From Colwellia sp. (GTDB lineage: Bacteria > Pseudomonadota > Gammaproteobacteria > Enterobacterales > Alteromonadaceae), in the NCBI GenBank assembly GCA_029938115.1, contig JAPYOP010000010.1, positions 41,787 through 104,202 of the forward strand: a DNA stretch of 62,416 bases, written 5' to 3'. Of this stretch, positions 17,538 to 26,949 are shown one piece after another. The notes beneath the pieces were generated by a model. That model ran no database searches and was not told the DNA's origin. It saw only the letters and a program-made list of their open reading frames with translations. The translations under genes and the position numbers were made by a program. Numbering within the stretch: the first letter of the stretch is position 1; the number at the start of each line of letters is the position of its first letter.

Positions 17538-20252
17538 TTGAAATTTAATACTTCATTACTTTCAACACTATTAATCGCTGTAACCTGCGGTTTATTACTC
17601 AACGCTTGTGTTGTTACCGAAAATAATCAAGAACTTGCACAGCCAAACTTTCAGCAACAAAAGGCTTTCACGCCAAGAGCAGAAAACCAATTTCTGAGCC
17701 AAGAGCAAGCGTTTCAACGTTCAGCTCGTGTCTCTAAAGTAAGCTATAAGTTGAATTTTGAATTAACAGGCGATGAAAGTTTTTCGGCTAGCTCAACTAT
17801 CAATTTTGAACTGTTGGATAATGAGCAGCCACTAACAATAGATTTAAGTGATGCACAGATTACTCGTTTAGTTATAAACGGTAGCACAGTGTCAGATGAA
17901 GCAATAGACAAAAGCTATAACGCTTGGTTCATTACTTTACCTGCCAAACAACTAAAGCAAGGCGCCAATACAGTTACCGTTAGCTTTACTCGTAAACACA
18001 GCACCAATGGAGAGGGCTTACACCGTTTTAAAGACCCTGTAGATAACAACGTTTATCTTTATTCTCATTTTGAACCTGCTGCCGCGCAACAAATGTTTGC
18101 TCTGTTTGATCAACCTGATCTAAAAGCCACATTTGAACTAACCGTCTCAGCACCAAAAGATTGGACAGTATTTTCAGCGACCAAAGAAACTAACATTACC
18201 GAGCAAAATAATTTTAATATTTGGCACTTTCCAAAAAGCTTAACCTTAAGTCCTTACAATTTTTCAATGCATGCTGGCCCATACAAAATGTGGCAAGATA
18301 ACAGCGGTAAATATCCCTTACGTTTATTTGCACGTCAATCTGTTGCTGAGCAAATAACACCAAAACATTGGTTCACTTATACTAAGCAAGGTTTCGAATT
18401 TTTTGATGATTATTTTGGTATTAACTACCCTTTTAAAAAATACGACCAAGTATTAGTGCCTGACTTTTTATATGGTGCGATGGAAAATTCGGCTGCAGTA
18501 ACCTTTGCCGAAGGAAGTTTTTTAACCAACGGGGAAATGACTCAAAGTCGCCGACAACGACTTGCCAGTGTAATAATGCATGAAATGGCGCACCAATGGT
18601 TTGGTAATCTAGCCACCATGAAGTGGTGGAATGGCTTATGGTTAAATGAAAGTTTTGCCGCATTTATGGCGACCTTAGCAACAAGTGAAGCAACCGAATT
18701 TGATAATGCTTGGCGTAGTTTTTACGCTGGCGGAAAACAAAGTGCTTACCGTGCAGATCAACGTATAACTACACATCCTATTGAAGTCCCTGTACCATCA
18801 TCAGCCAATGCATTCGATAACATAGACGCTATTACTTACTCAAAAGGCGCGTCAGTTTTAAATCAATTACGTCATTTATTAGGTGAAAAAGTCTTTCAAC
18901 AAGGTATTCATAATTATTTAAAAGATAATGCCTATCAAAACGCGGTACTAGATGATTTTATTAACAGCCTAGCCAAAGCGAGCGGTAAAGATTTAAGCCA
19001 ATGGCAGCAAAAATGGCTTTATCAAGCAGGTGTTAATACGATTGAAGCAAATTATCAATGTGAACAAGGTAAAATAAATTCTTTTGAATTATTGCAAACA
19101 GCCGATAAAAGCCAGCCAACATTACGTGAGCAAAAAGTTCAATTAGCGCTATTTAAGGCAAATAAGCCAGGCTTTAGTTTAACCAAAAAATTATCAGTGA
19201 TTTATCAAGGCGAAATCACTAAGGTCGATGAACTAGTTGGTGTTGCATGCCCTGATTTAGTTTATCCAAATTACCAGGACTGGGCGTTTGTCAAAGTCAA
19301 TTTAGATGAACGATCATTCGCAACGACCAAGCACTATTTAGCTCAAGTTCAAGATCCTTTATTACGCTCTATGCTGTGGCAGAGCTTATGGGATAGTGTT
19401 CGAGATGGAAAACTGCCGCTAAATGAGTATTTAACCGTAGCATTAGCCAATGCGCCACTTGAGCAAGATTACACCACATTAGGTCAAATATTGAGACAAA
19501 TATCTTCCGCTAAAGTTTACCTAAATAAAGGCTTAACTAGCCAAAATAACTATACAAAAGAAATAGCATTACAATTAGAAGAGCTTACTTGGCAAAGCAC
19601 AATGGCAAATAGTGATGACAAAAATATGCAACGTCGTTGGTTTAGCAGCTATTTAAACTTTGCCCATTCAGAGGCTGCCTTGGATAATTTGTATAGATTA
19701 TTAACTGGCCAGCACTCCTTAGAAAACTTAACAATCAGTCAAGATATTCGCTGGGATATTATTGCGCAATTAAGCCGCTATCAACATAAAAAAGCTGCGG
19801 AGCTAATTAACCATGAATTAACATTGGATAGCTCTGATACTGGTGAAAAATCGGCTATTTATGCGCAAGTTATCGCTCCTAATTCACAAGTTAAATCTGA
19901 CTGGTTAGCTAAAATCCAACTAAAAGAAAGTAACATACCATTTTCTAAGTTACGCACTGCAATGTCAGCACTTTACCCTAGTGAACAAAGTTACCTAAAT
20001 GAACAGAGCGCTTCATCGCGCATGACAAGTTTATCCGCAATAGATAAAGCCAATGGGCCAGTATTCATGCGGGGCTATAATCAACTAATTCCTGCAACTT
20101 GTAGTGAGGTTAGTATTACTAGACTATCTAAAGCGGTAAATGAATTAACTACCTTATCAGCAGGAACCAAACGCAGTTTACTTATTAAACAACAAGCGGA
20201 TAAACGTTGTTTAATGATTAAAAATGCGATGACAATATTACAAGAAGACTAG
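17538..20252 (+). CDS. M1 family zinc aminopeptidase, lipoprotein
   Basis: A 904-residue metallopeptidase of the PepN/M1 family anchored as a lipoprotein (lipobox LLNACV, Cys24). The start is a TTG at 17538 with AGG 7 bases before it; the signal peptide MKFNTSLLSTLL begins directly there. The exopeptidase motif GAMEN is at 313-317 and the zinc site H348-E349-xx-H352 with E371 is in MHEMAHQWFGN...LNESFA. The C-terminal ERAP1-like helical domain extends to the end. It likely removes N-terminal amino acids from peptides in the periplasm or at the outer membrane, which fits a protein-degrading marine bacterium. It is distinct from cytosolic PepN because of the lipobox. Confidence 0.9.
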   Translation: MKFNTSLLSTLLIAVTCGLLLNACVVTENNQELAQPNFQQQKAFTPRAENQFLSQEQAFQRSARVSKVSYKLNFELTGDESFSASSTINFELLDNEQPLTIDLSDAQITRLVINGSTVSDEAIDKSYNAWFITLPAKQLKQGANTVTVSFTRKHSTNGEGLHRFKDPVDNNVYLYSHFEPAAAQQMFALFDQPDLKATFELTVSAPKDWTVFSATKETNITEQNNFNIWHFPKSLTLSPYNFSMHAGPYKMWQDNSGKYPLRLFARQSVAEQITPKHWFTYTKQGFEFFDDYFGINYPFKKYDQVLVPDFLYGAMENSAAVTFAEGSFLTNGEMTQSRRQRLASVIMHEMAHQWFGNLATMKWWNGLWLNESFAAFMATLATSEATEFDNAWRSFYAGGKQSAYRADQRITTHPIEVPVPSSANAFDNIDAITYSKGASVLNQLRHLLGEKVFQQGIHNYLKDNAYQNAVLDDFINSLAKASGKDLSQWQQKWLYQAGVNTIEANYQCEQGKINSFELLQTADKSQPTLREQKVQLALFKANKPGFSLTKKLSVIYQGEITKVDELVGVACPDLVYPNYQDWAFVKVNLDERSFATTKHYLAQVQDPLLRSMLWQSLWDSVRDGKLPLNEYLTVALANAPLEQDYTTLGQILRQISSAKVYLNKGLTSQNNYTKEIALQLEELTWQSTMANSDDKNMQRRWFSSYLNFAHSEAALDNLYRLLTGQHSLENLTISQDIRWDIIAQLSRYQHKKAAELINHELTLDSSDTGEKSAIYAQVIAPNSQVKSDWLAKIQLKESNIPFSKLRTAMSALYPSEQSYLNEQSASSRMTSLSAIDKANGPVFMRGYNQLIPATCSEVSITRLSKAVNELTTLSAGTKRSLLIKQQADKRCLMIKNAMTILQED

Positions 20253-20269
20253 ACTACCACCTGCAAGGA

Positions 20270-20304
20270 GTTGAATATTTCATATTAGGACTGAAATATT
20301 CAAC
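20270..20304. repeat. Perfect inverted repeat downstream of the M1 peptidase gene
   Basis: GTTGAATATTTCA (20270-20282) and its exact reverse complement (20292-20304) form a 13-bp stem with a 9-base loop. No T-run follows on either strand, so termination is not assured. It lies 18 bases after the peptidase stop and 42 before the small lipoprotein start; it could be a weak terminator or a regulator-binding site. Confidence 0.6.
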
Positions 20305-20345
20305 TTGGTATTACCATGTTTTACAGTTCAAATCAGGGAGTACTT

Positions 20346-20714
20346 ATGCTTAAAATTATCACTTTTTTTCTGGTGACATTAATTTATTTCAATATAACGG
20401 CTTGCACTAGTATTGATGCACCACAGACTAACAACAGCATTACTCAATGGGATTTTGATCACCAAGTTCAATTTATCCAAACCAACTTAACAAAAAATAG
20501 TTATCTACTTGAAATCATTCCCAACAACAAAATCAATTTTGAACGACTAGCAACATTTTTATTGCGTAAATCTTATAGTCTTTGTGGTAGTTATCATTAC
20601 AAGCTTGAAATGGCTCAAGGTATTGAAGGCTTTGATAGCAAACGTGCTATGCCAAGCTATATATTTCCATCGCTTATTGCCAAAGTTGAATGTAATAACA
20701 ATCAGACTAATTAA
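20346..20714 (+). CDS. Small hypothetical lipoprotein
   Basis: A 122-residue protein when started at the ATG at 20346, which has GGGAG 7 bases upstream; a start 30 bases earlier lacks this. The first 20 residues (MLKIITFFLVTLIYFNITAC) are a lipoprotein signal with lipobox ITAC. The mature part contains no recognised domain; two cysteines occur late (LCGSYH and VECNNN). Family unknown. It stands alone between the aminopeptidase and the convergent acnB. Confidence 0.6.
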   Translation: MLKIITFFLVTLIYFNITACTSIDAPQTNNSITQWDFDHQVQFIQTNLTKNSYLLEIIPNNKINFERLATFLLRKSYSLCGSYHYKLEMAQGIEGFDSKRAMPSYIFPSLIAKVECNNNQTN

Positions 20715-20836
20715 TTGCATAAAGACTAAGATTTATTTTATTTCGAAATAAAGGAGCGTGGTGCAGCGGTGTTTTCAAGGCAGTTATCGGCTAGCGTAAT
20801 AAGAAGTTTTGTCACTATCAAGTAAATGAAAAGGTA

Positions 20837-20905
20837 AAAAAAAGAGGGGTACTTATGTTAGTTGCTAGCAATTTTTCCTCGCGCAACTAAAACAAATAAC
20901 CCTCA
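20837..20905 (-). terminator. Terminator downstream of acnB
   Basis: Read on the minus strand, GAGGG...CCCTC outer pairing (20898-20905 with 20845-20852) encloses an inner perfect 8-bp stem (20884-20891 with 20859-20866) and is followed by eight T (20837-20844). It lies about 46 bases after the acnB stop, in a 237-base gap. The remaining part of the gap shows nothing further. Confidence 0.65.
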
Positions 20906-20951
20906 TGGTTTATTCTAATCTACTTATTAAAATAGAGCTCCTAGTAAGGAA

Positions 20952-23759
20952 CTAGACTACTTTAATTGGCACAGCTTCACCGGTAAACTTAGTGCTCATC
21001 TCATGTGTCGGAGGAGTAAACTTAGTTAAGTTAATACAGTCTACAGCACTTTTGTACTCTGCAAGAGTAGGGAAACGACCCAGCATAGTTGAAAGCACAA
21101 CTAGAGGCGTTGAACCAAGTAATGATTCACCTTTCTTCTGGGCCGTATCTGCTACCACACGACCTTGGAACAAACGTGTAGAAGTAGCAATTACCGTATC
21201 GCCTGGTTCAGCTTTCTCTTGGTTACCCATACATAAGTTACAACCTGGGCGCTCAAGGTACATGATGTTTTCGTACTTAGTACGAGCAGCGTTTTTAGGC
21301 ACTGCATCATCAAATTCGAAACCAGAATACTTTTGTAAAATGTCCCAGTCACCTTCAGCTTTAAGCTCATCAACAATGTTGTAAGTTGGTGGCGCAACAA
21401 CTAATGGTGCTTTAAATTCAATCTTCTTACCTTGTGCTTCCATGTTACGCAACATTTGCGCGATAATTTGCATGTCACCTTTATGAACCATACAAGAGCC
21501 AACAAAACCTAAATCAACTGATTTATCAGTGTAGAATGAAACCGGACGAATTACGTCATGGGTATAACGCTTAGATAGATCATCATTGTTTACGTCAGGA
21601 TCAGCAATCATTGGCTCATCAATAGCATCTAAATCAACAACCACTTCTGCGTAATACTTAGCGGTATCATCTGGTGATAATGCAGGAGTAGTGCCTGATT
21701 TGATCCCTTCGATACGTTTGTCAGCTAAAGCAATTAAACCGTTAAGTGTTTTCGCTTTGTTTTCCATACCCTTATTGATCATAATTTGGATACGGCTCTT
21801 AGCAAGTTCAAGTGATTGAACTAAAGTGTCATCTTCAGAAATACAAATAGACGCTTTTGCTTTCATTTCTGCAGACCAATCTGTAAAAGTGAATGCTTGG
21901 TCAGCTAATAAAGTACCAATGTGTACTTCAATCACACGACCTTGGAAAACATTTTCTCCACTAAATTGCTTAAGCATTTGCATTTGCGTTGCGTGTACTA
22001 CGTCACGGAAATCCATGTGCCCTTTCATGTGACCTTTAAAAGTTACTTTAACTGATTCAGGGATTGGCATAGCCGCTTCACCCGTTGCTAATGCGATCGC
22101 CACTGTGCCCGAATCAGCACCAAAAGCGACGCCTTTAGACATACGAGTATGCGAATCACCACCGATGATGATAGCGCGGTCGTCCACGGTAATATCATTC
22201 AATACTTTATGAATAACATCTGTCATCGGCAGGTAAGCGCCTTGTGGATCACGAGCGGTGATAAGACCAAACTTATTCATAAAGCTCATAAGTTTAGGAA
22301 TGTTCGCTTTTGCTTTACTATCCCAAACTGATGCTGTGTGACATCCAGACTGGTAAGCACCATCAACCAATGGAGAAATAGTAGAAGCAGCCATCGCTTC
22401 TAGCTCTTGGCACGTCATTGGGCCTGTGGTGTCTTGAGAGCCAACAATGTTCACTACAACGCGAACATCAGAACCCGCATGTAATGGTGTTTCAGAAGCT
22501 ACGCCAACAGCGTTGTTATTAAAGATTTTTTCAACGGCTGTAAGACCTTGGCCTTCATGTGAAGTTTCTTTTGAAGAAGCAAAGACTTGTGTCGCAGTTA
22601 CACCTAAAGTTTGGGTGGCGAACGTTTGTAATTTTTTACCAAACACAACAGCGTATGAACCGCCGGCTTTCATGAATTCGACTTTCTGTGGTGTAAAAGC
22701 AGAAGATACATCAACTAACTCTTTATCGCCGTTACATAACTTCATCGATTTAGTATCGATAGTTAACACAGTGCCTGTTGCCACTGAGAAAGCTTCTTCT
22801 AGTACAGCATCGCCATTTTCGTCGACAACCGCATTGCCAGCCGCATCTACTTTCTTAACCCAGTTTTTAAGATCAAGACCAATACCACCAGTGACATCAA
22901 CTGTCGTTAAGAAAATTGGTGAGATACCGTTTGTACCTGCAACAACCGGTGCAATGTTAATAAAAGGTACGTATGGGCTTGCTTTTTTACCAGCCAATAG
23001 TGCAACGTTGTTAACACCTGACATACGAGAAGAACCAACACCCATAGTGCCTTTTTCTGCAATAAGCATCACTTTAGCGTTAGGGTGCTTAACTTGTAAT
23101 GCTTGAATTTCTGCTTGAGCTTCTGGAGTGATCAAACACTTGCCGTGTAATTCACGGTCAGCGCGAGAGTGAGCTTGATGACCAGGAGAAAGTAAGTCAG
23201 TTGATATATCACCTTCACCAGCAATATAAGTCACTACTTCAATCTTTTCTGCTATATCTGGAAGCTTAGTGAAAAACTCAGCTTGTGCGTAGCTTTCAAG
23301 AATATCTTTGGCAATAACATTACCTGCTTTAAAGGCTGTTTCAAGACGAGATGTATCAGTGTCGTATAGGAATACTTGTGTTTTTAATACTTCAGCCGCT
23401 GGTGCTGCCACTGCGGCGGCGTCAGATAATGCTAAATCAAGAAGAACCTCAATTGAAGGTCCGCCTTTCATGTGAGATAACAGTTCAAAAGCATACGTTG
23501 GCGTAATTTCTGCTACTACGAATTCACCTAAGATGATTTCTTTTAGGAAAGTTGCTTTTACACCGGCAGCACTGGTTGTTCCCGGCAAGGTATTATAAAT
23601 GAAAAAGTTAAGAGAATCTTCGCGATGCTCATTTCCTGAATCTTTAATCTGAGCAATAATCTCAGATAACAAATCAGCAGCGTCAATTGGCAAAGGAGCC
23701 AATCCAAGATCTTTTTTACGACTGTCAATTTCTTTAATGTACTCTATATACAAACTCAT
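20952..23759 (-). CDS. acnB: Bifunctional aconitate hydratase 2 / 2-methylisocitrate dehydratase, long divergent form
   Basis: A 935-residue aconitase of the AcnB type: N-terminal HEAT-like domain (residues 1-160), swivelling domain with GSSRMSG, then the catalytic core. The 4Fe-4S ligands are Cys756 (VGSCMV) and Cys840/Cys843 (PGCNLCMGNQ); GGDSHTR is at 533-539. E. coli AcnB has 865 residues. Extra residues here lie in the swivelling domain (about 300-350) and between the first and second cysteine (84 apart, against 59 in E. coli). Sequence similarity to the enterobacterial protein looks modest, so this is a distinct AcnB lineage. It isomerises citrate to isocitrate and may act in the methylcitrate cycle. 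GAGAGAG precedes the ATG. Genomic position near aceEF-lpd is the classical one. Confidence 0.93.
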   Translation of the reverse strand: MSLYIEYIKEIDSRKKDLGLAPLPIDAADLLSEIIAQIKDSGNEHREDSLNFFIYNTLPGTTSAAGVKATFLKEIILGEFVVAEITPTYAFELLSHMKGGPSIEVLLDLALSDAAAVAAPAAEVLKTQVFLYDTDTSRLETAFKAGNVIAKDILESYAQAEFFTKLPDIAEKIEVVTYIAGEGDISTDLLSPGHQAHSRADRELHGKCLITPEAQAEIQALQVKHPNAKVMLIAEKGTMGVGSSRMSGVNNVALLAGKKASPYVPFINIAPVVAGTNGISPIFLTTVDVTGGIGLDLKNWVKKVDAAGNAVVDENGDAVLEEAFSVATGTVLTIDTKSMKLCNGDKELVDVSSAFTPQKVEFMKAGGSYAVVFGKKLQTFATQTLGVTATQVFASSKETSHEGQGLTAVEKIFNNNAVGVASETPLHAGSDVRVVVNIVGSQDTTGPMTCQELEAMAASTISPLVDGAYQSGCHTASVWDSKAKANIPKLMSFMNKFGLITARDPQGAYLPMTDVIHKVLNDITVDDRAIIIGGDSHTRMSKGVAFGADSGTVAIALATGEAAMPIPESVKVTFKGHMKGHMDFRDVVHATQMQMLKQFSGENVFQGRVIEVHIGTLLADQAFTFTDWSAEMKAKASICISEDDTLVQSLELAKSRIQIMINKGMENKAKTLNGLIALADKRIEGIKSGTTPALSPDDTAKYYAEVVVDLDAIDEPMIADPDVNNDDLSKRYTHDVIRPVSFYTDKSVDLGFVGSCMVHKGDMQIIAQMLRNMEAQGKKIEFKAPLVVAPPTYNIVDELKAEGDWDILQKYSGFEFDDAVPKNAARTKYENIMYLERPGCNLCMGNQEKAEPGDTVIATSTRLFQGRVVADTAQKKGESLLGSTPLVVLSTMLGRFPTLAEYKSAVDCINLTKFTPPTHEMSTKFTGEAVPIKVV

Positions 23760-24393
23760 TCGCTACTCTCTCAGGTAATAGATACTAATAAAATTTGCTA
23801 ATTAATAGTAATTAGCATGAAAAATTTTATCCCTATTTTACCTAATTTTCTAAGCACTACTAATCATTTGCTTAAATAAGCACTATTCACATTGCTTATG
23901 AGCGGTATGAAATTTAGTTATACAGCCTATATCAGCTTGCTGTAACACGCTTTCATACAAAATATTAACGGTCAAAGGCTTGATACATCGCCATAATCAA
24001 CTATATTTATTGATGCAGTCATAATTAGTAATCATCCTTGATTCGCTTTAACTCTCAAGCAGCGTCAACAAAGATGAATAGTATAAACTTTAAACCTTGA
24101 GACTAAAAAAATTTATTGCCTAGTTGCTTGTTCGGACACTATGTCATTGGCGACTTATGCTGCAATAAGTATCTCTTATCCAGTATGGTGAATGTCGTGC
24201 TCAATAAACAAATAGCATTTACACAAAGCCACTTTATTCTAAATAAAGTGGCCTTTTTGTCGACGCGGCATATAGCCACGTCATTACCAAAAGTAATGAA
24301 CTAATGAGATATAATCAGTTGTTCAGACTTCAAGATTATTACACTATGTCGGGTAAGTTTAACTCTACTAACATTTAACAAGTGGTAACTAAG
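23760..24393. other. 634-bp intergenic gap between divergent acnB and kamA-like genes
   Basis: No convincing coding region is present. The only structure recognised is a strong plus-strand terminator at 24228-24258, which has no gene upstream on its strand. The stretch from about 24060 to 24226 could therefore be a small RNA or a transcribed leader of the kamA-like gene with premature termination. A short stem ACTTAT/ATAAGT occurs near 24153-24170. The acnB promoter should lie near 23770-23900 but no clear hexamers were assigned. Confidence 0.5.
24228..24258 (+). terminator. Orphan rho-independent terminator
   Basis: GCCACTTTATT (24228-24238) pairs perfectly over 11 bases with 24242-24252 across a 3-base loop, followed by TTTTT (24254-24258). 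On the minus strand the run after the stem is interrupted (CTTTGTGT), so plus-strand termination is favoured. No annotated plus-strand gene lies between acnB and this hairpin, and the next start is 135 bases downstream. Confidence 0.8.
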
Positions 24394-25812
24394 ATGGCAA
24401 AGGCAGAAAAGTATATTCCTAGCGAAAAAGCACAGGCATTTTTAGATAAAGTAACTGACGCTAAGCACGATAGAAAAATCATCAATGGTCTGAAAAAGTT
24501 CCTTGATGATAGAGCACCTGACGATATGCTCAATTTTTATACGCCAGAAGAAAAAGCAGAACTAATTGCGATTAAAGGAACTGAACAAGATATAGAAAGC
24601 CGCATGCCAGTGAAAATCACTCGTCACTACTATGATCTTGCTAAAAATAGCAAACCACTACAAACCTTAATAAAAGCAAGTCCTGCTGAAACTTTTGATA
24701 TGCAAGGCGCACCAGATCCTGGCAACCAAATGGATTACAGCCCAATTGAAGGGTTAATTCACAAATATGAATTGGGACTTATTTATGTTGCTTCAACCTG
24801 TTCTGCCCATTGTCGTTTTTGTTATCGTGAAGAGTTAATTGCCAAAAAAGAAATCACTCGCAACGACGGTACAGTTGAACGCAAAGGCTTGGCGCAAATT
24901 TCTGAATTAGTAAATTATATTAATGACCATAATGCTATTGTGGCTGATAATGGTGGCCACCACCCAGATACTGGACGAGAAAGATTACGAGAAATTTTAA
25001 TGTCTGGTGGCGATCCTATGGTCTTACTCAATAAAAATTTAGCCCAATGGTTTTCCGCGTTAGCTGATGCTGGTATCGAAAGTATTCGTGTTGGTACTAA
25101 AGAATTAGCCTTCTATCCTGATCGTTTTGACGACACATTCTTTGCCATGATGGACGATTTTCATGAAGTTTATCCTGAAATGAAATTTCGCTTTATGGTG
25201 CACTTTAATCATCCAGATGAATTTTTACAAAAAGATGCTAATGACAACTTTATTGAAAATCCTGAAGGTGGTTTAGTTTGGGTTGAAAGCACCGTTAAAG
25301 CAGTTAAACAGCTAGCAAGTCGTAACTGGATTTCAATTGAAAACCAAGCACCACTCATTAAAGGCATTAGTAACGATGCTGATGCTTTACGTATAATGCA
25401 GCGCGAGCTTAAACGCAACCGTATTGAAAACCACTACTTCTTCTGTGGTCGTGACATTATTGGCCACAAGGCCTTTAATTTATCTATTGAAGAAGCTTGG
25501 CAGCTGTTAAATAAATCACAACAAGGCCTGTCAGGCGTTGAAGCTCATGCCCGTTTATCAATCACCCATTACCTTGGTAAAACTGAAGTAGTGGCCGTAA
25601 CTAATGAACCTATGCCTGGCGTACCAGGCACTGAAAATGGTGTAGTTATATTTAAACTACTTCGTGGTGCTGCTGATGCTCATAATAAAGGTCAAGTCGC
25701 TATTGTTGGTAGAAACCCTGATGCCATCTGGTTTAGTGGTTATGAAGACAGAGTTATTTTTGATGAAGCTGGCCTGTTTAAAAAGTCGATGCAATCAACT
25801 AGTAGTCATTAA
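24394..25812 (+). CDS. KamA family radical SAM protein (lysine 2,3-aminomutase-like)
   Basis: A 472-residue radical-SAM protein. The cluster-binding CxxxCxxC is C136/C140/C143 in STCSAHCRFCYRE. An ILMSGGDPM segment fits the SAM-binding GGDP motif of the lysine 2,3-aminomutase family. Known aminomutases also carry a Gly-rich PLP-lysine motif (PGGGGK). I cannot find it here; the matching zone reads PMPGVPGTENGVVIFK. It is longer than EpmB (about 340) and differs from clostridial KamA, so the substrate should be left open. ATG at 24394 is chosen over a GTG at 24382; neither has a strong ribosome site. It is followed by its own terminator and is probably monocistronic. Confidence 0.8.
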   Translation: MAKAEKYIPSEKAQAFLDKVTDAKHDRKIINGLKKFLDDRAPDDMLNFYTPEEKAELIAIKGTEQDIESRMPVKITRHYYDLAKNSKPLQTLIKASPAETFDMQGAPDPGNQMDYSPIEGLIHKYELGLIYVASTCSAHCRFCYREELIAKKEITRNDGTVERKGLAQISELVNYINDHNAIVADNGGHHPDTGRERLREILMSGGDPMVLLNKNLAQWFSALADAGIESIRVGTKELAFYPDRFDDTFFAMMDDFHEVYPEMKFRFMVHFNHPDEFLQKDANDNFIENPEGGLVWVESTVKAVKQLASRNWISIENQAPLIKGISNDADALRIMQRELKRNRIENHYFFCGRDIIGHKAFNLSIEEAWQLLNKSQQGLSGVEAHARLSITHYLGKTEVVAVTNEPMPGVPGTENGVVIFKLLRGAADAHNKGQVAIVGRNPDAIWFSGYEDRVIFDEAGLFKKSMQSTSSH

Positions 25813-25850
25813 ATAGAAAAGAATAGTTTTATCTGTTAATATGCGCGACC

Positions 25851-25889
25851 AAAACCGATCTAGAACGTTGTTTTTAGATCGGTTTTTTT
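25851..25889 (+). terminator. Rho-independent terminator of the kamA-like gene
   Basis: AAAACCGATCTA (25851-25862) pairs perfectly over 12 bases with 25875-25886, and the T-run extends to 25889. It starts 38 bases after the stop codon. Confidence 0.92.
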
Positions 25890-25949
25890 ATATTAAATTT
25901 ATCTACAGCACTGGTTTTACGTTCCAGTTCGTTCACTAGAGAGAGCAAC

Positions 25950-26942
25950 ATGTCTACAGTCCAAAATACTGGCGCAATCACTATTTGTGCCCTTTATAAA
26001 TTCGTTCGTTTAGAAAACTACCTAGAATTACAATCACCTCTATTAGAAAAAATGTCTAGCCTTGATGTAAAAGGCACACTACTTATAGCTGCAGAAGGTA
26101 TCAACGGTACTATAGCGGGTTCACAAAAATCGATTGAGCAAGTACTTGATTATTTGCAAACACAGCCTAATTTAGGTGCCATTGTTCATAAAGAGTCCTT
26201 CAGTGATAACAACCCTTTTCATCGCACCAAAGTAAAGTTGAAAAAAGAAATTGTTACCATGGGAGTCGAAGGCATCGATCCAAACCAAGTGGTTGGTACT
26301 TATGTCAAACCTAAAGACTGGAATGCACTAATCTCCGATCCTGAGGTACTGTTAGTTGATACTCGTAATGACTACGAGGTGGAGATTGGTACGTTTAAAG
26401 GCGCATTAGATCCAAACACTGAAACTTTTCGAGAATTCCCACAATACGTTAAAGATAATTTAGACAGAACTAAGCATAAAAAAGTAGCGATGTTTTGCAC
26501 CGGTGGTATTCGTTGTGAAAAATCAACCGCTTACTTAAAAGAGCAAGGCTTTGAAGAGGTTTATCATCTTGAAGGCGGCATATTAAAGTATCTTGAAGAA
26601 GTACCAAGCGACGAGACACTTTGGCAAGGTGAATGCTTTGTTTTTGATGGTCGTGTCGCAGTAAATCATGATTTAGAACAAGGTCAGTATGACCAATGTT
26701 TCGCTTGTCGATTTCCGTTAACTGAACAAGAAAAACAAAGCGAGCATTATGTAAAAGGCGTGAGCTGTCATCGCTGTCACGACAAAGTAACCGATAAGCA
26801 ACGCAGCCGTTTCGCTGAACGCGAGCGTCAAATTTCTCTCGCAGAGCAGCGTGGAGAAAATCACATTGGCGGTGATGTTCAAGAGCTAATTAACGAACGC
26901 CGCCAAGAAAAAGCGAATAAGAAATCAGAGCAAGCAAACTAA
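25950..26942 (+). CDS. trhO: tRNA uridine(34) hydroxylase TrhO (YceA family)
   Basis: A 330-residue cytosolic protein of the YceA/UPF0176 family, known in E. coli to make 5-hydroxyuridine at tRNA position 34 using oxygen. The N-terminal acylphosphatase-like domain has [18 protein letters not shown]. The central rhodanese domain has the essential Cys183 in [14 protein letters not shown]-terminal CxxC-type zinc-like region follows ([15 protein letters not shown]), then a charged tail. GAGAGAG lies ahead of the ATG. It ends only 7 bases from the convergent gene at 26950. Confidence 0.95.
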   Translation: MSTVQNTGAITICALYKFVRLENYLELQSPLLEKMSSLDVKGTLLIAAEGINGTIAGSQKSIEQVLDYLQTQPNLGAIVHKESFSDNNPFHRTKVKLKKEIVTMGVEGIDPNQVVGTYVKPKDWNALISDPEVLLVDTRNDYEVEIGTFKGALDPNTETFREFPQYVKDNLDRTKHKKVAMFCTGGIRCEKSTAYLKEQGFEEVYHLEGGILKYLEEVPSDETLWQGECFVFDGRVAVNHDLEQGQYDQCFACRFPLTEQEKQSEHYVKGVSCHRCHDKVTDKQRSRFAERERQISLAEQRGENHIGGDVQELINERRQEKANKKSEQAN

Positions 26943-26949
26943 TTTTAAA

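Noticed and set aside
20755..20800. A stretch GGAGCGTGGTGCAGCGGTG that looks like the start and D-arm of a tRNA
   Set aside because: No matching acceptor strand, anticodon stem or GGTTCAA-type T-arm follows, so it is not a tRNA gene.
24116..24304. Open frame of 62 codons in the acnB-kamA gap
   Set aside because: It runs through the terminator hairpin, starts with a non-ATG codon and has no protein-like pattern.
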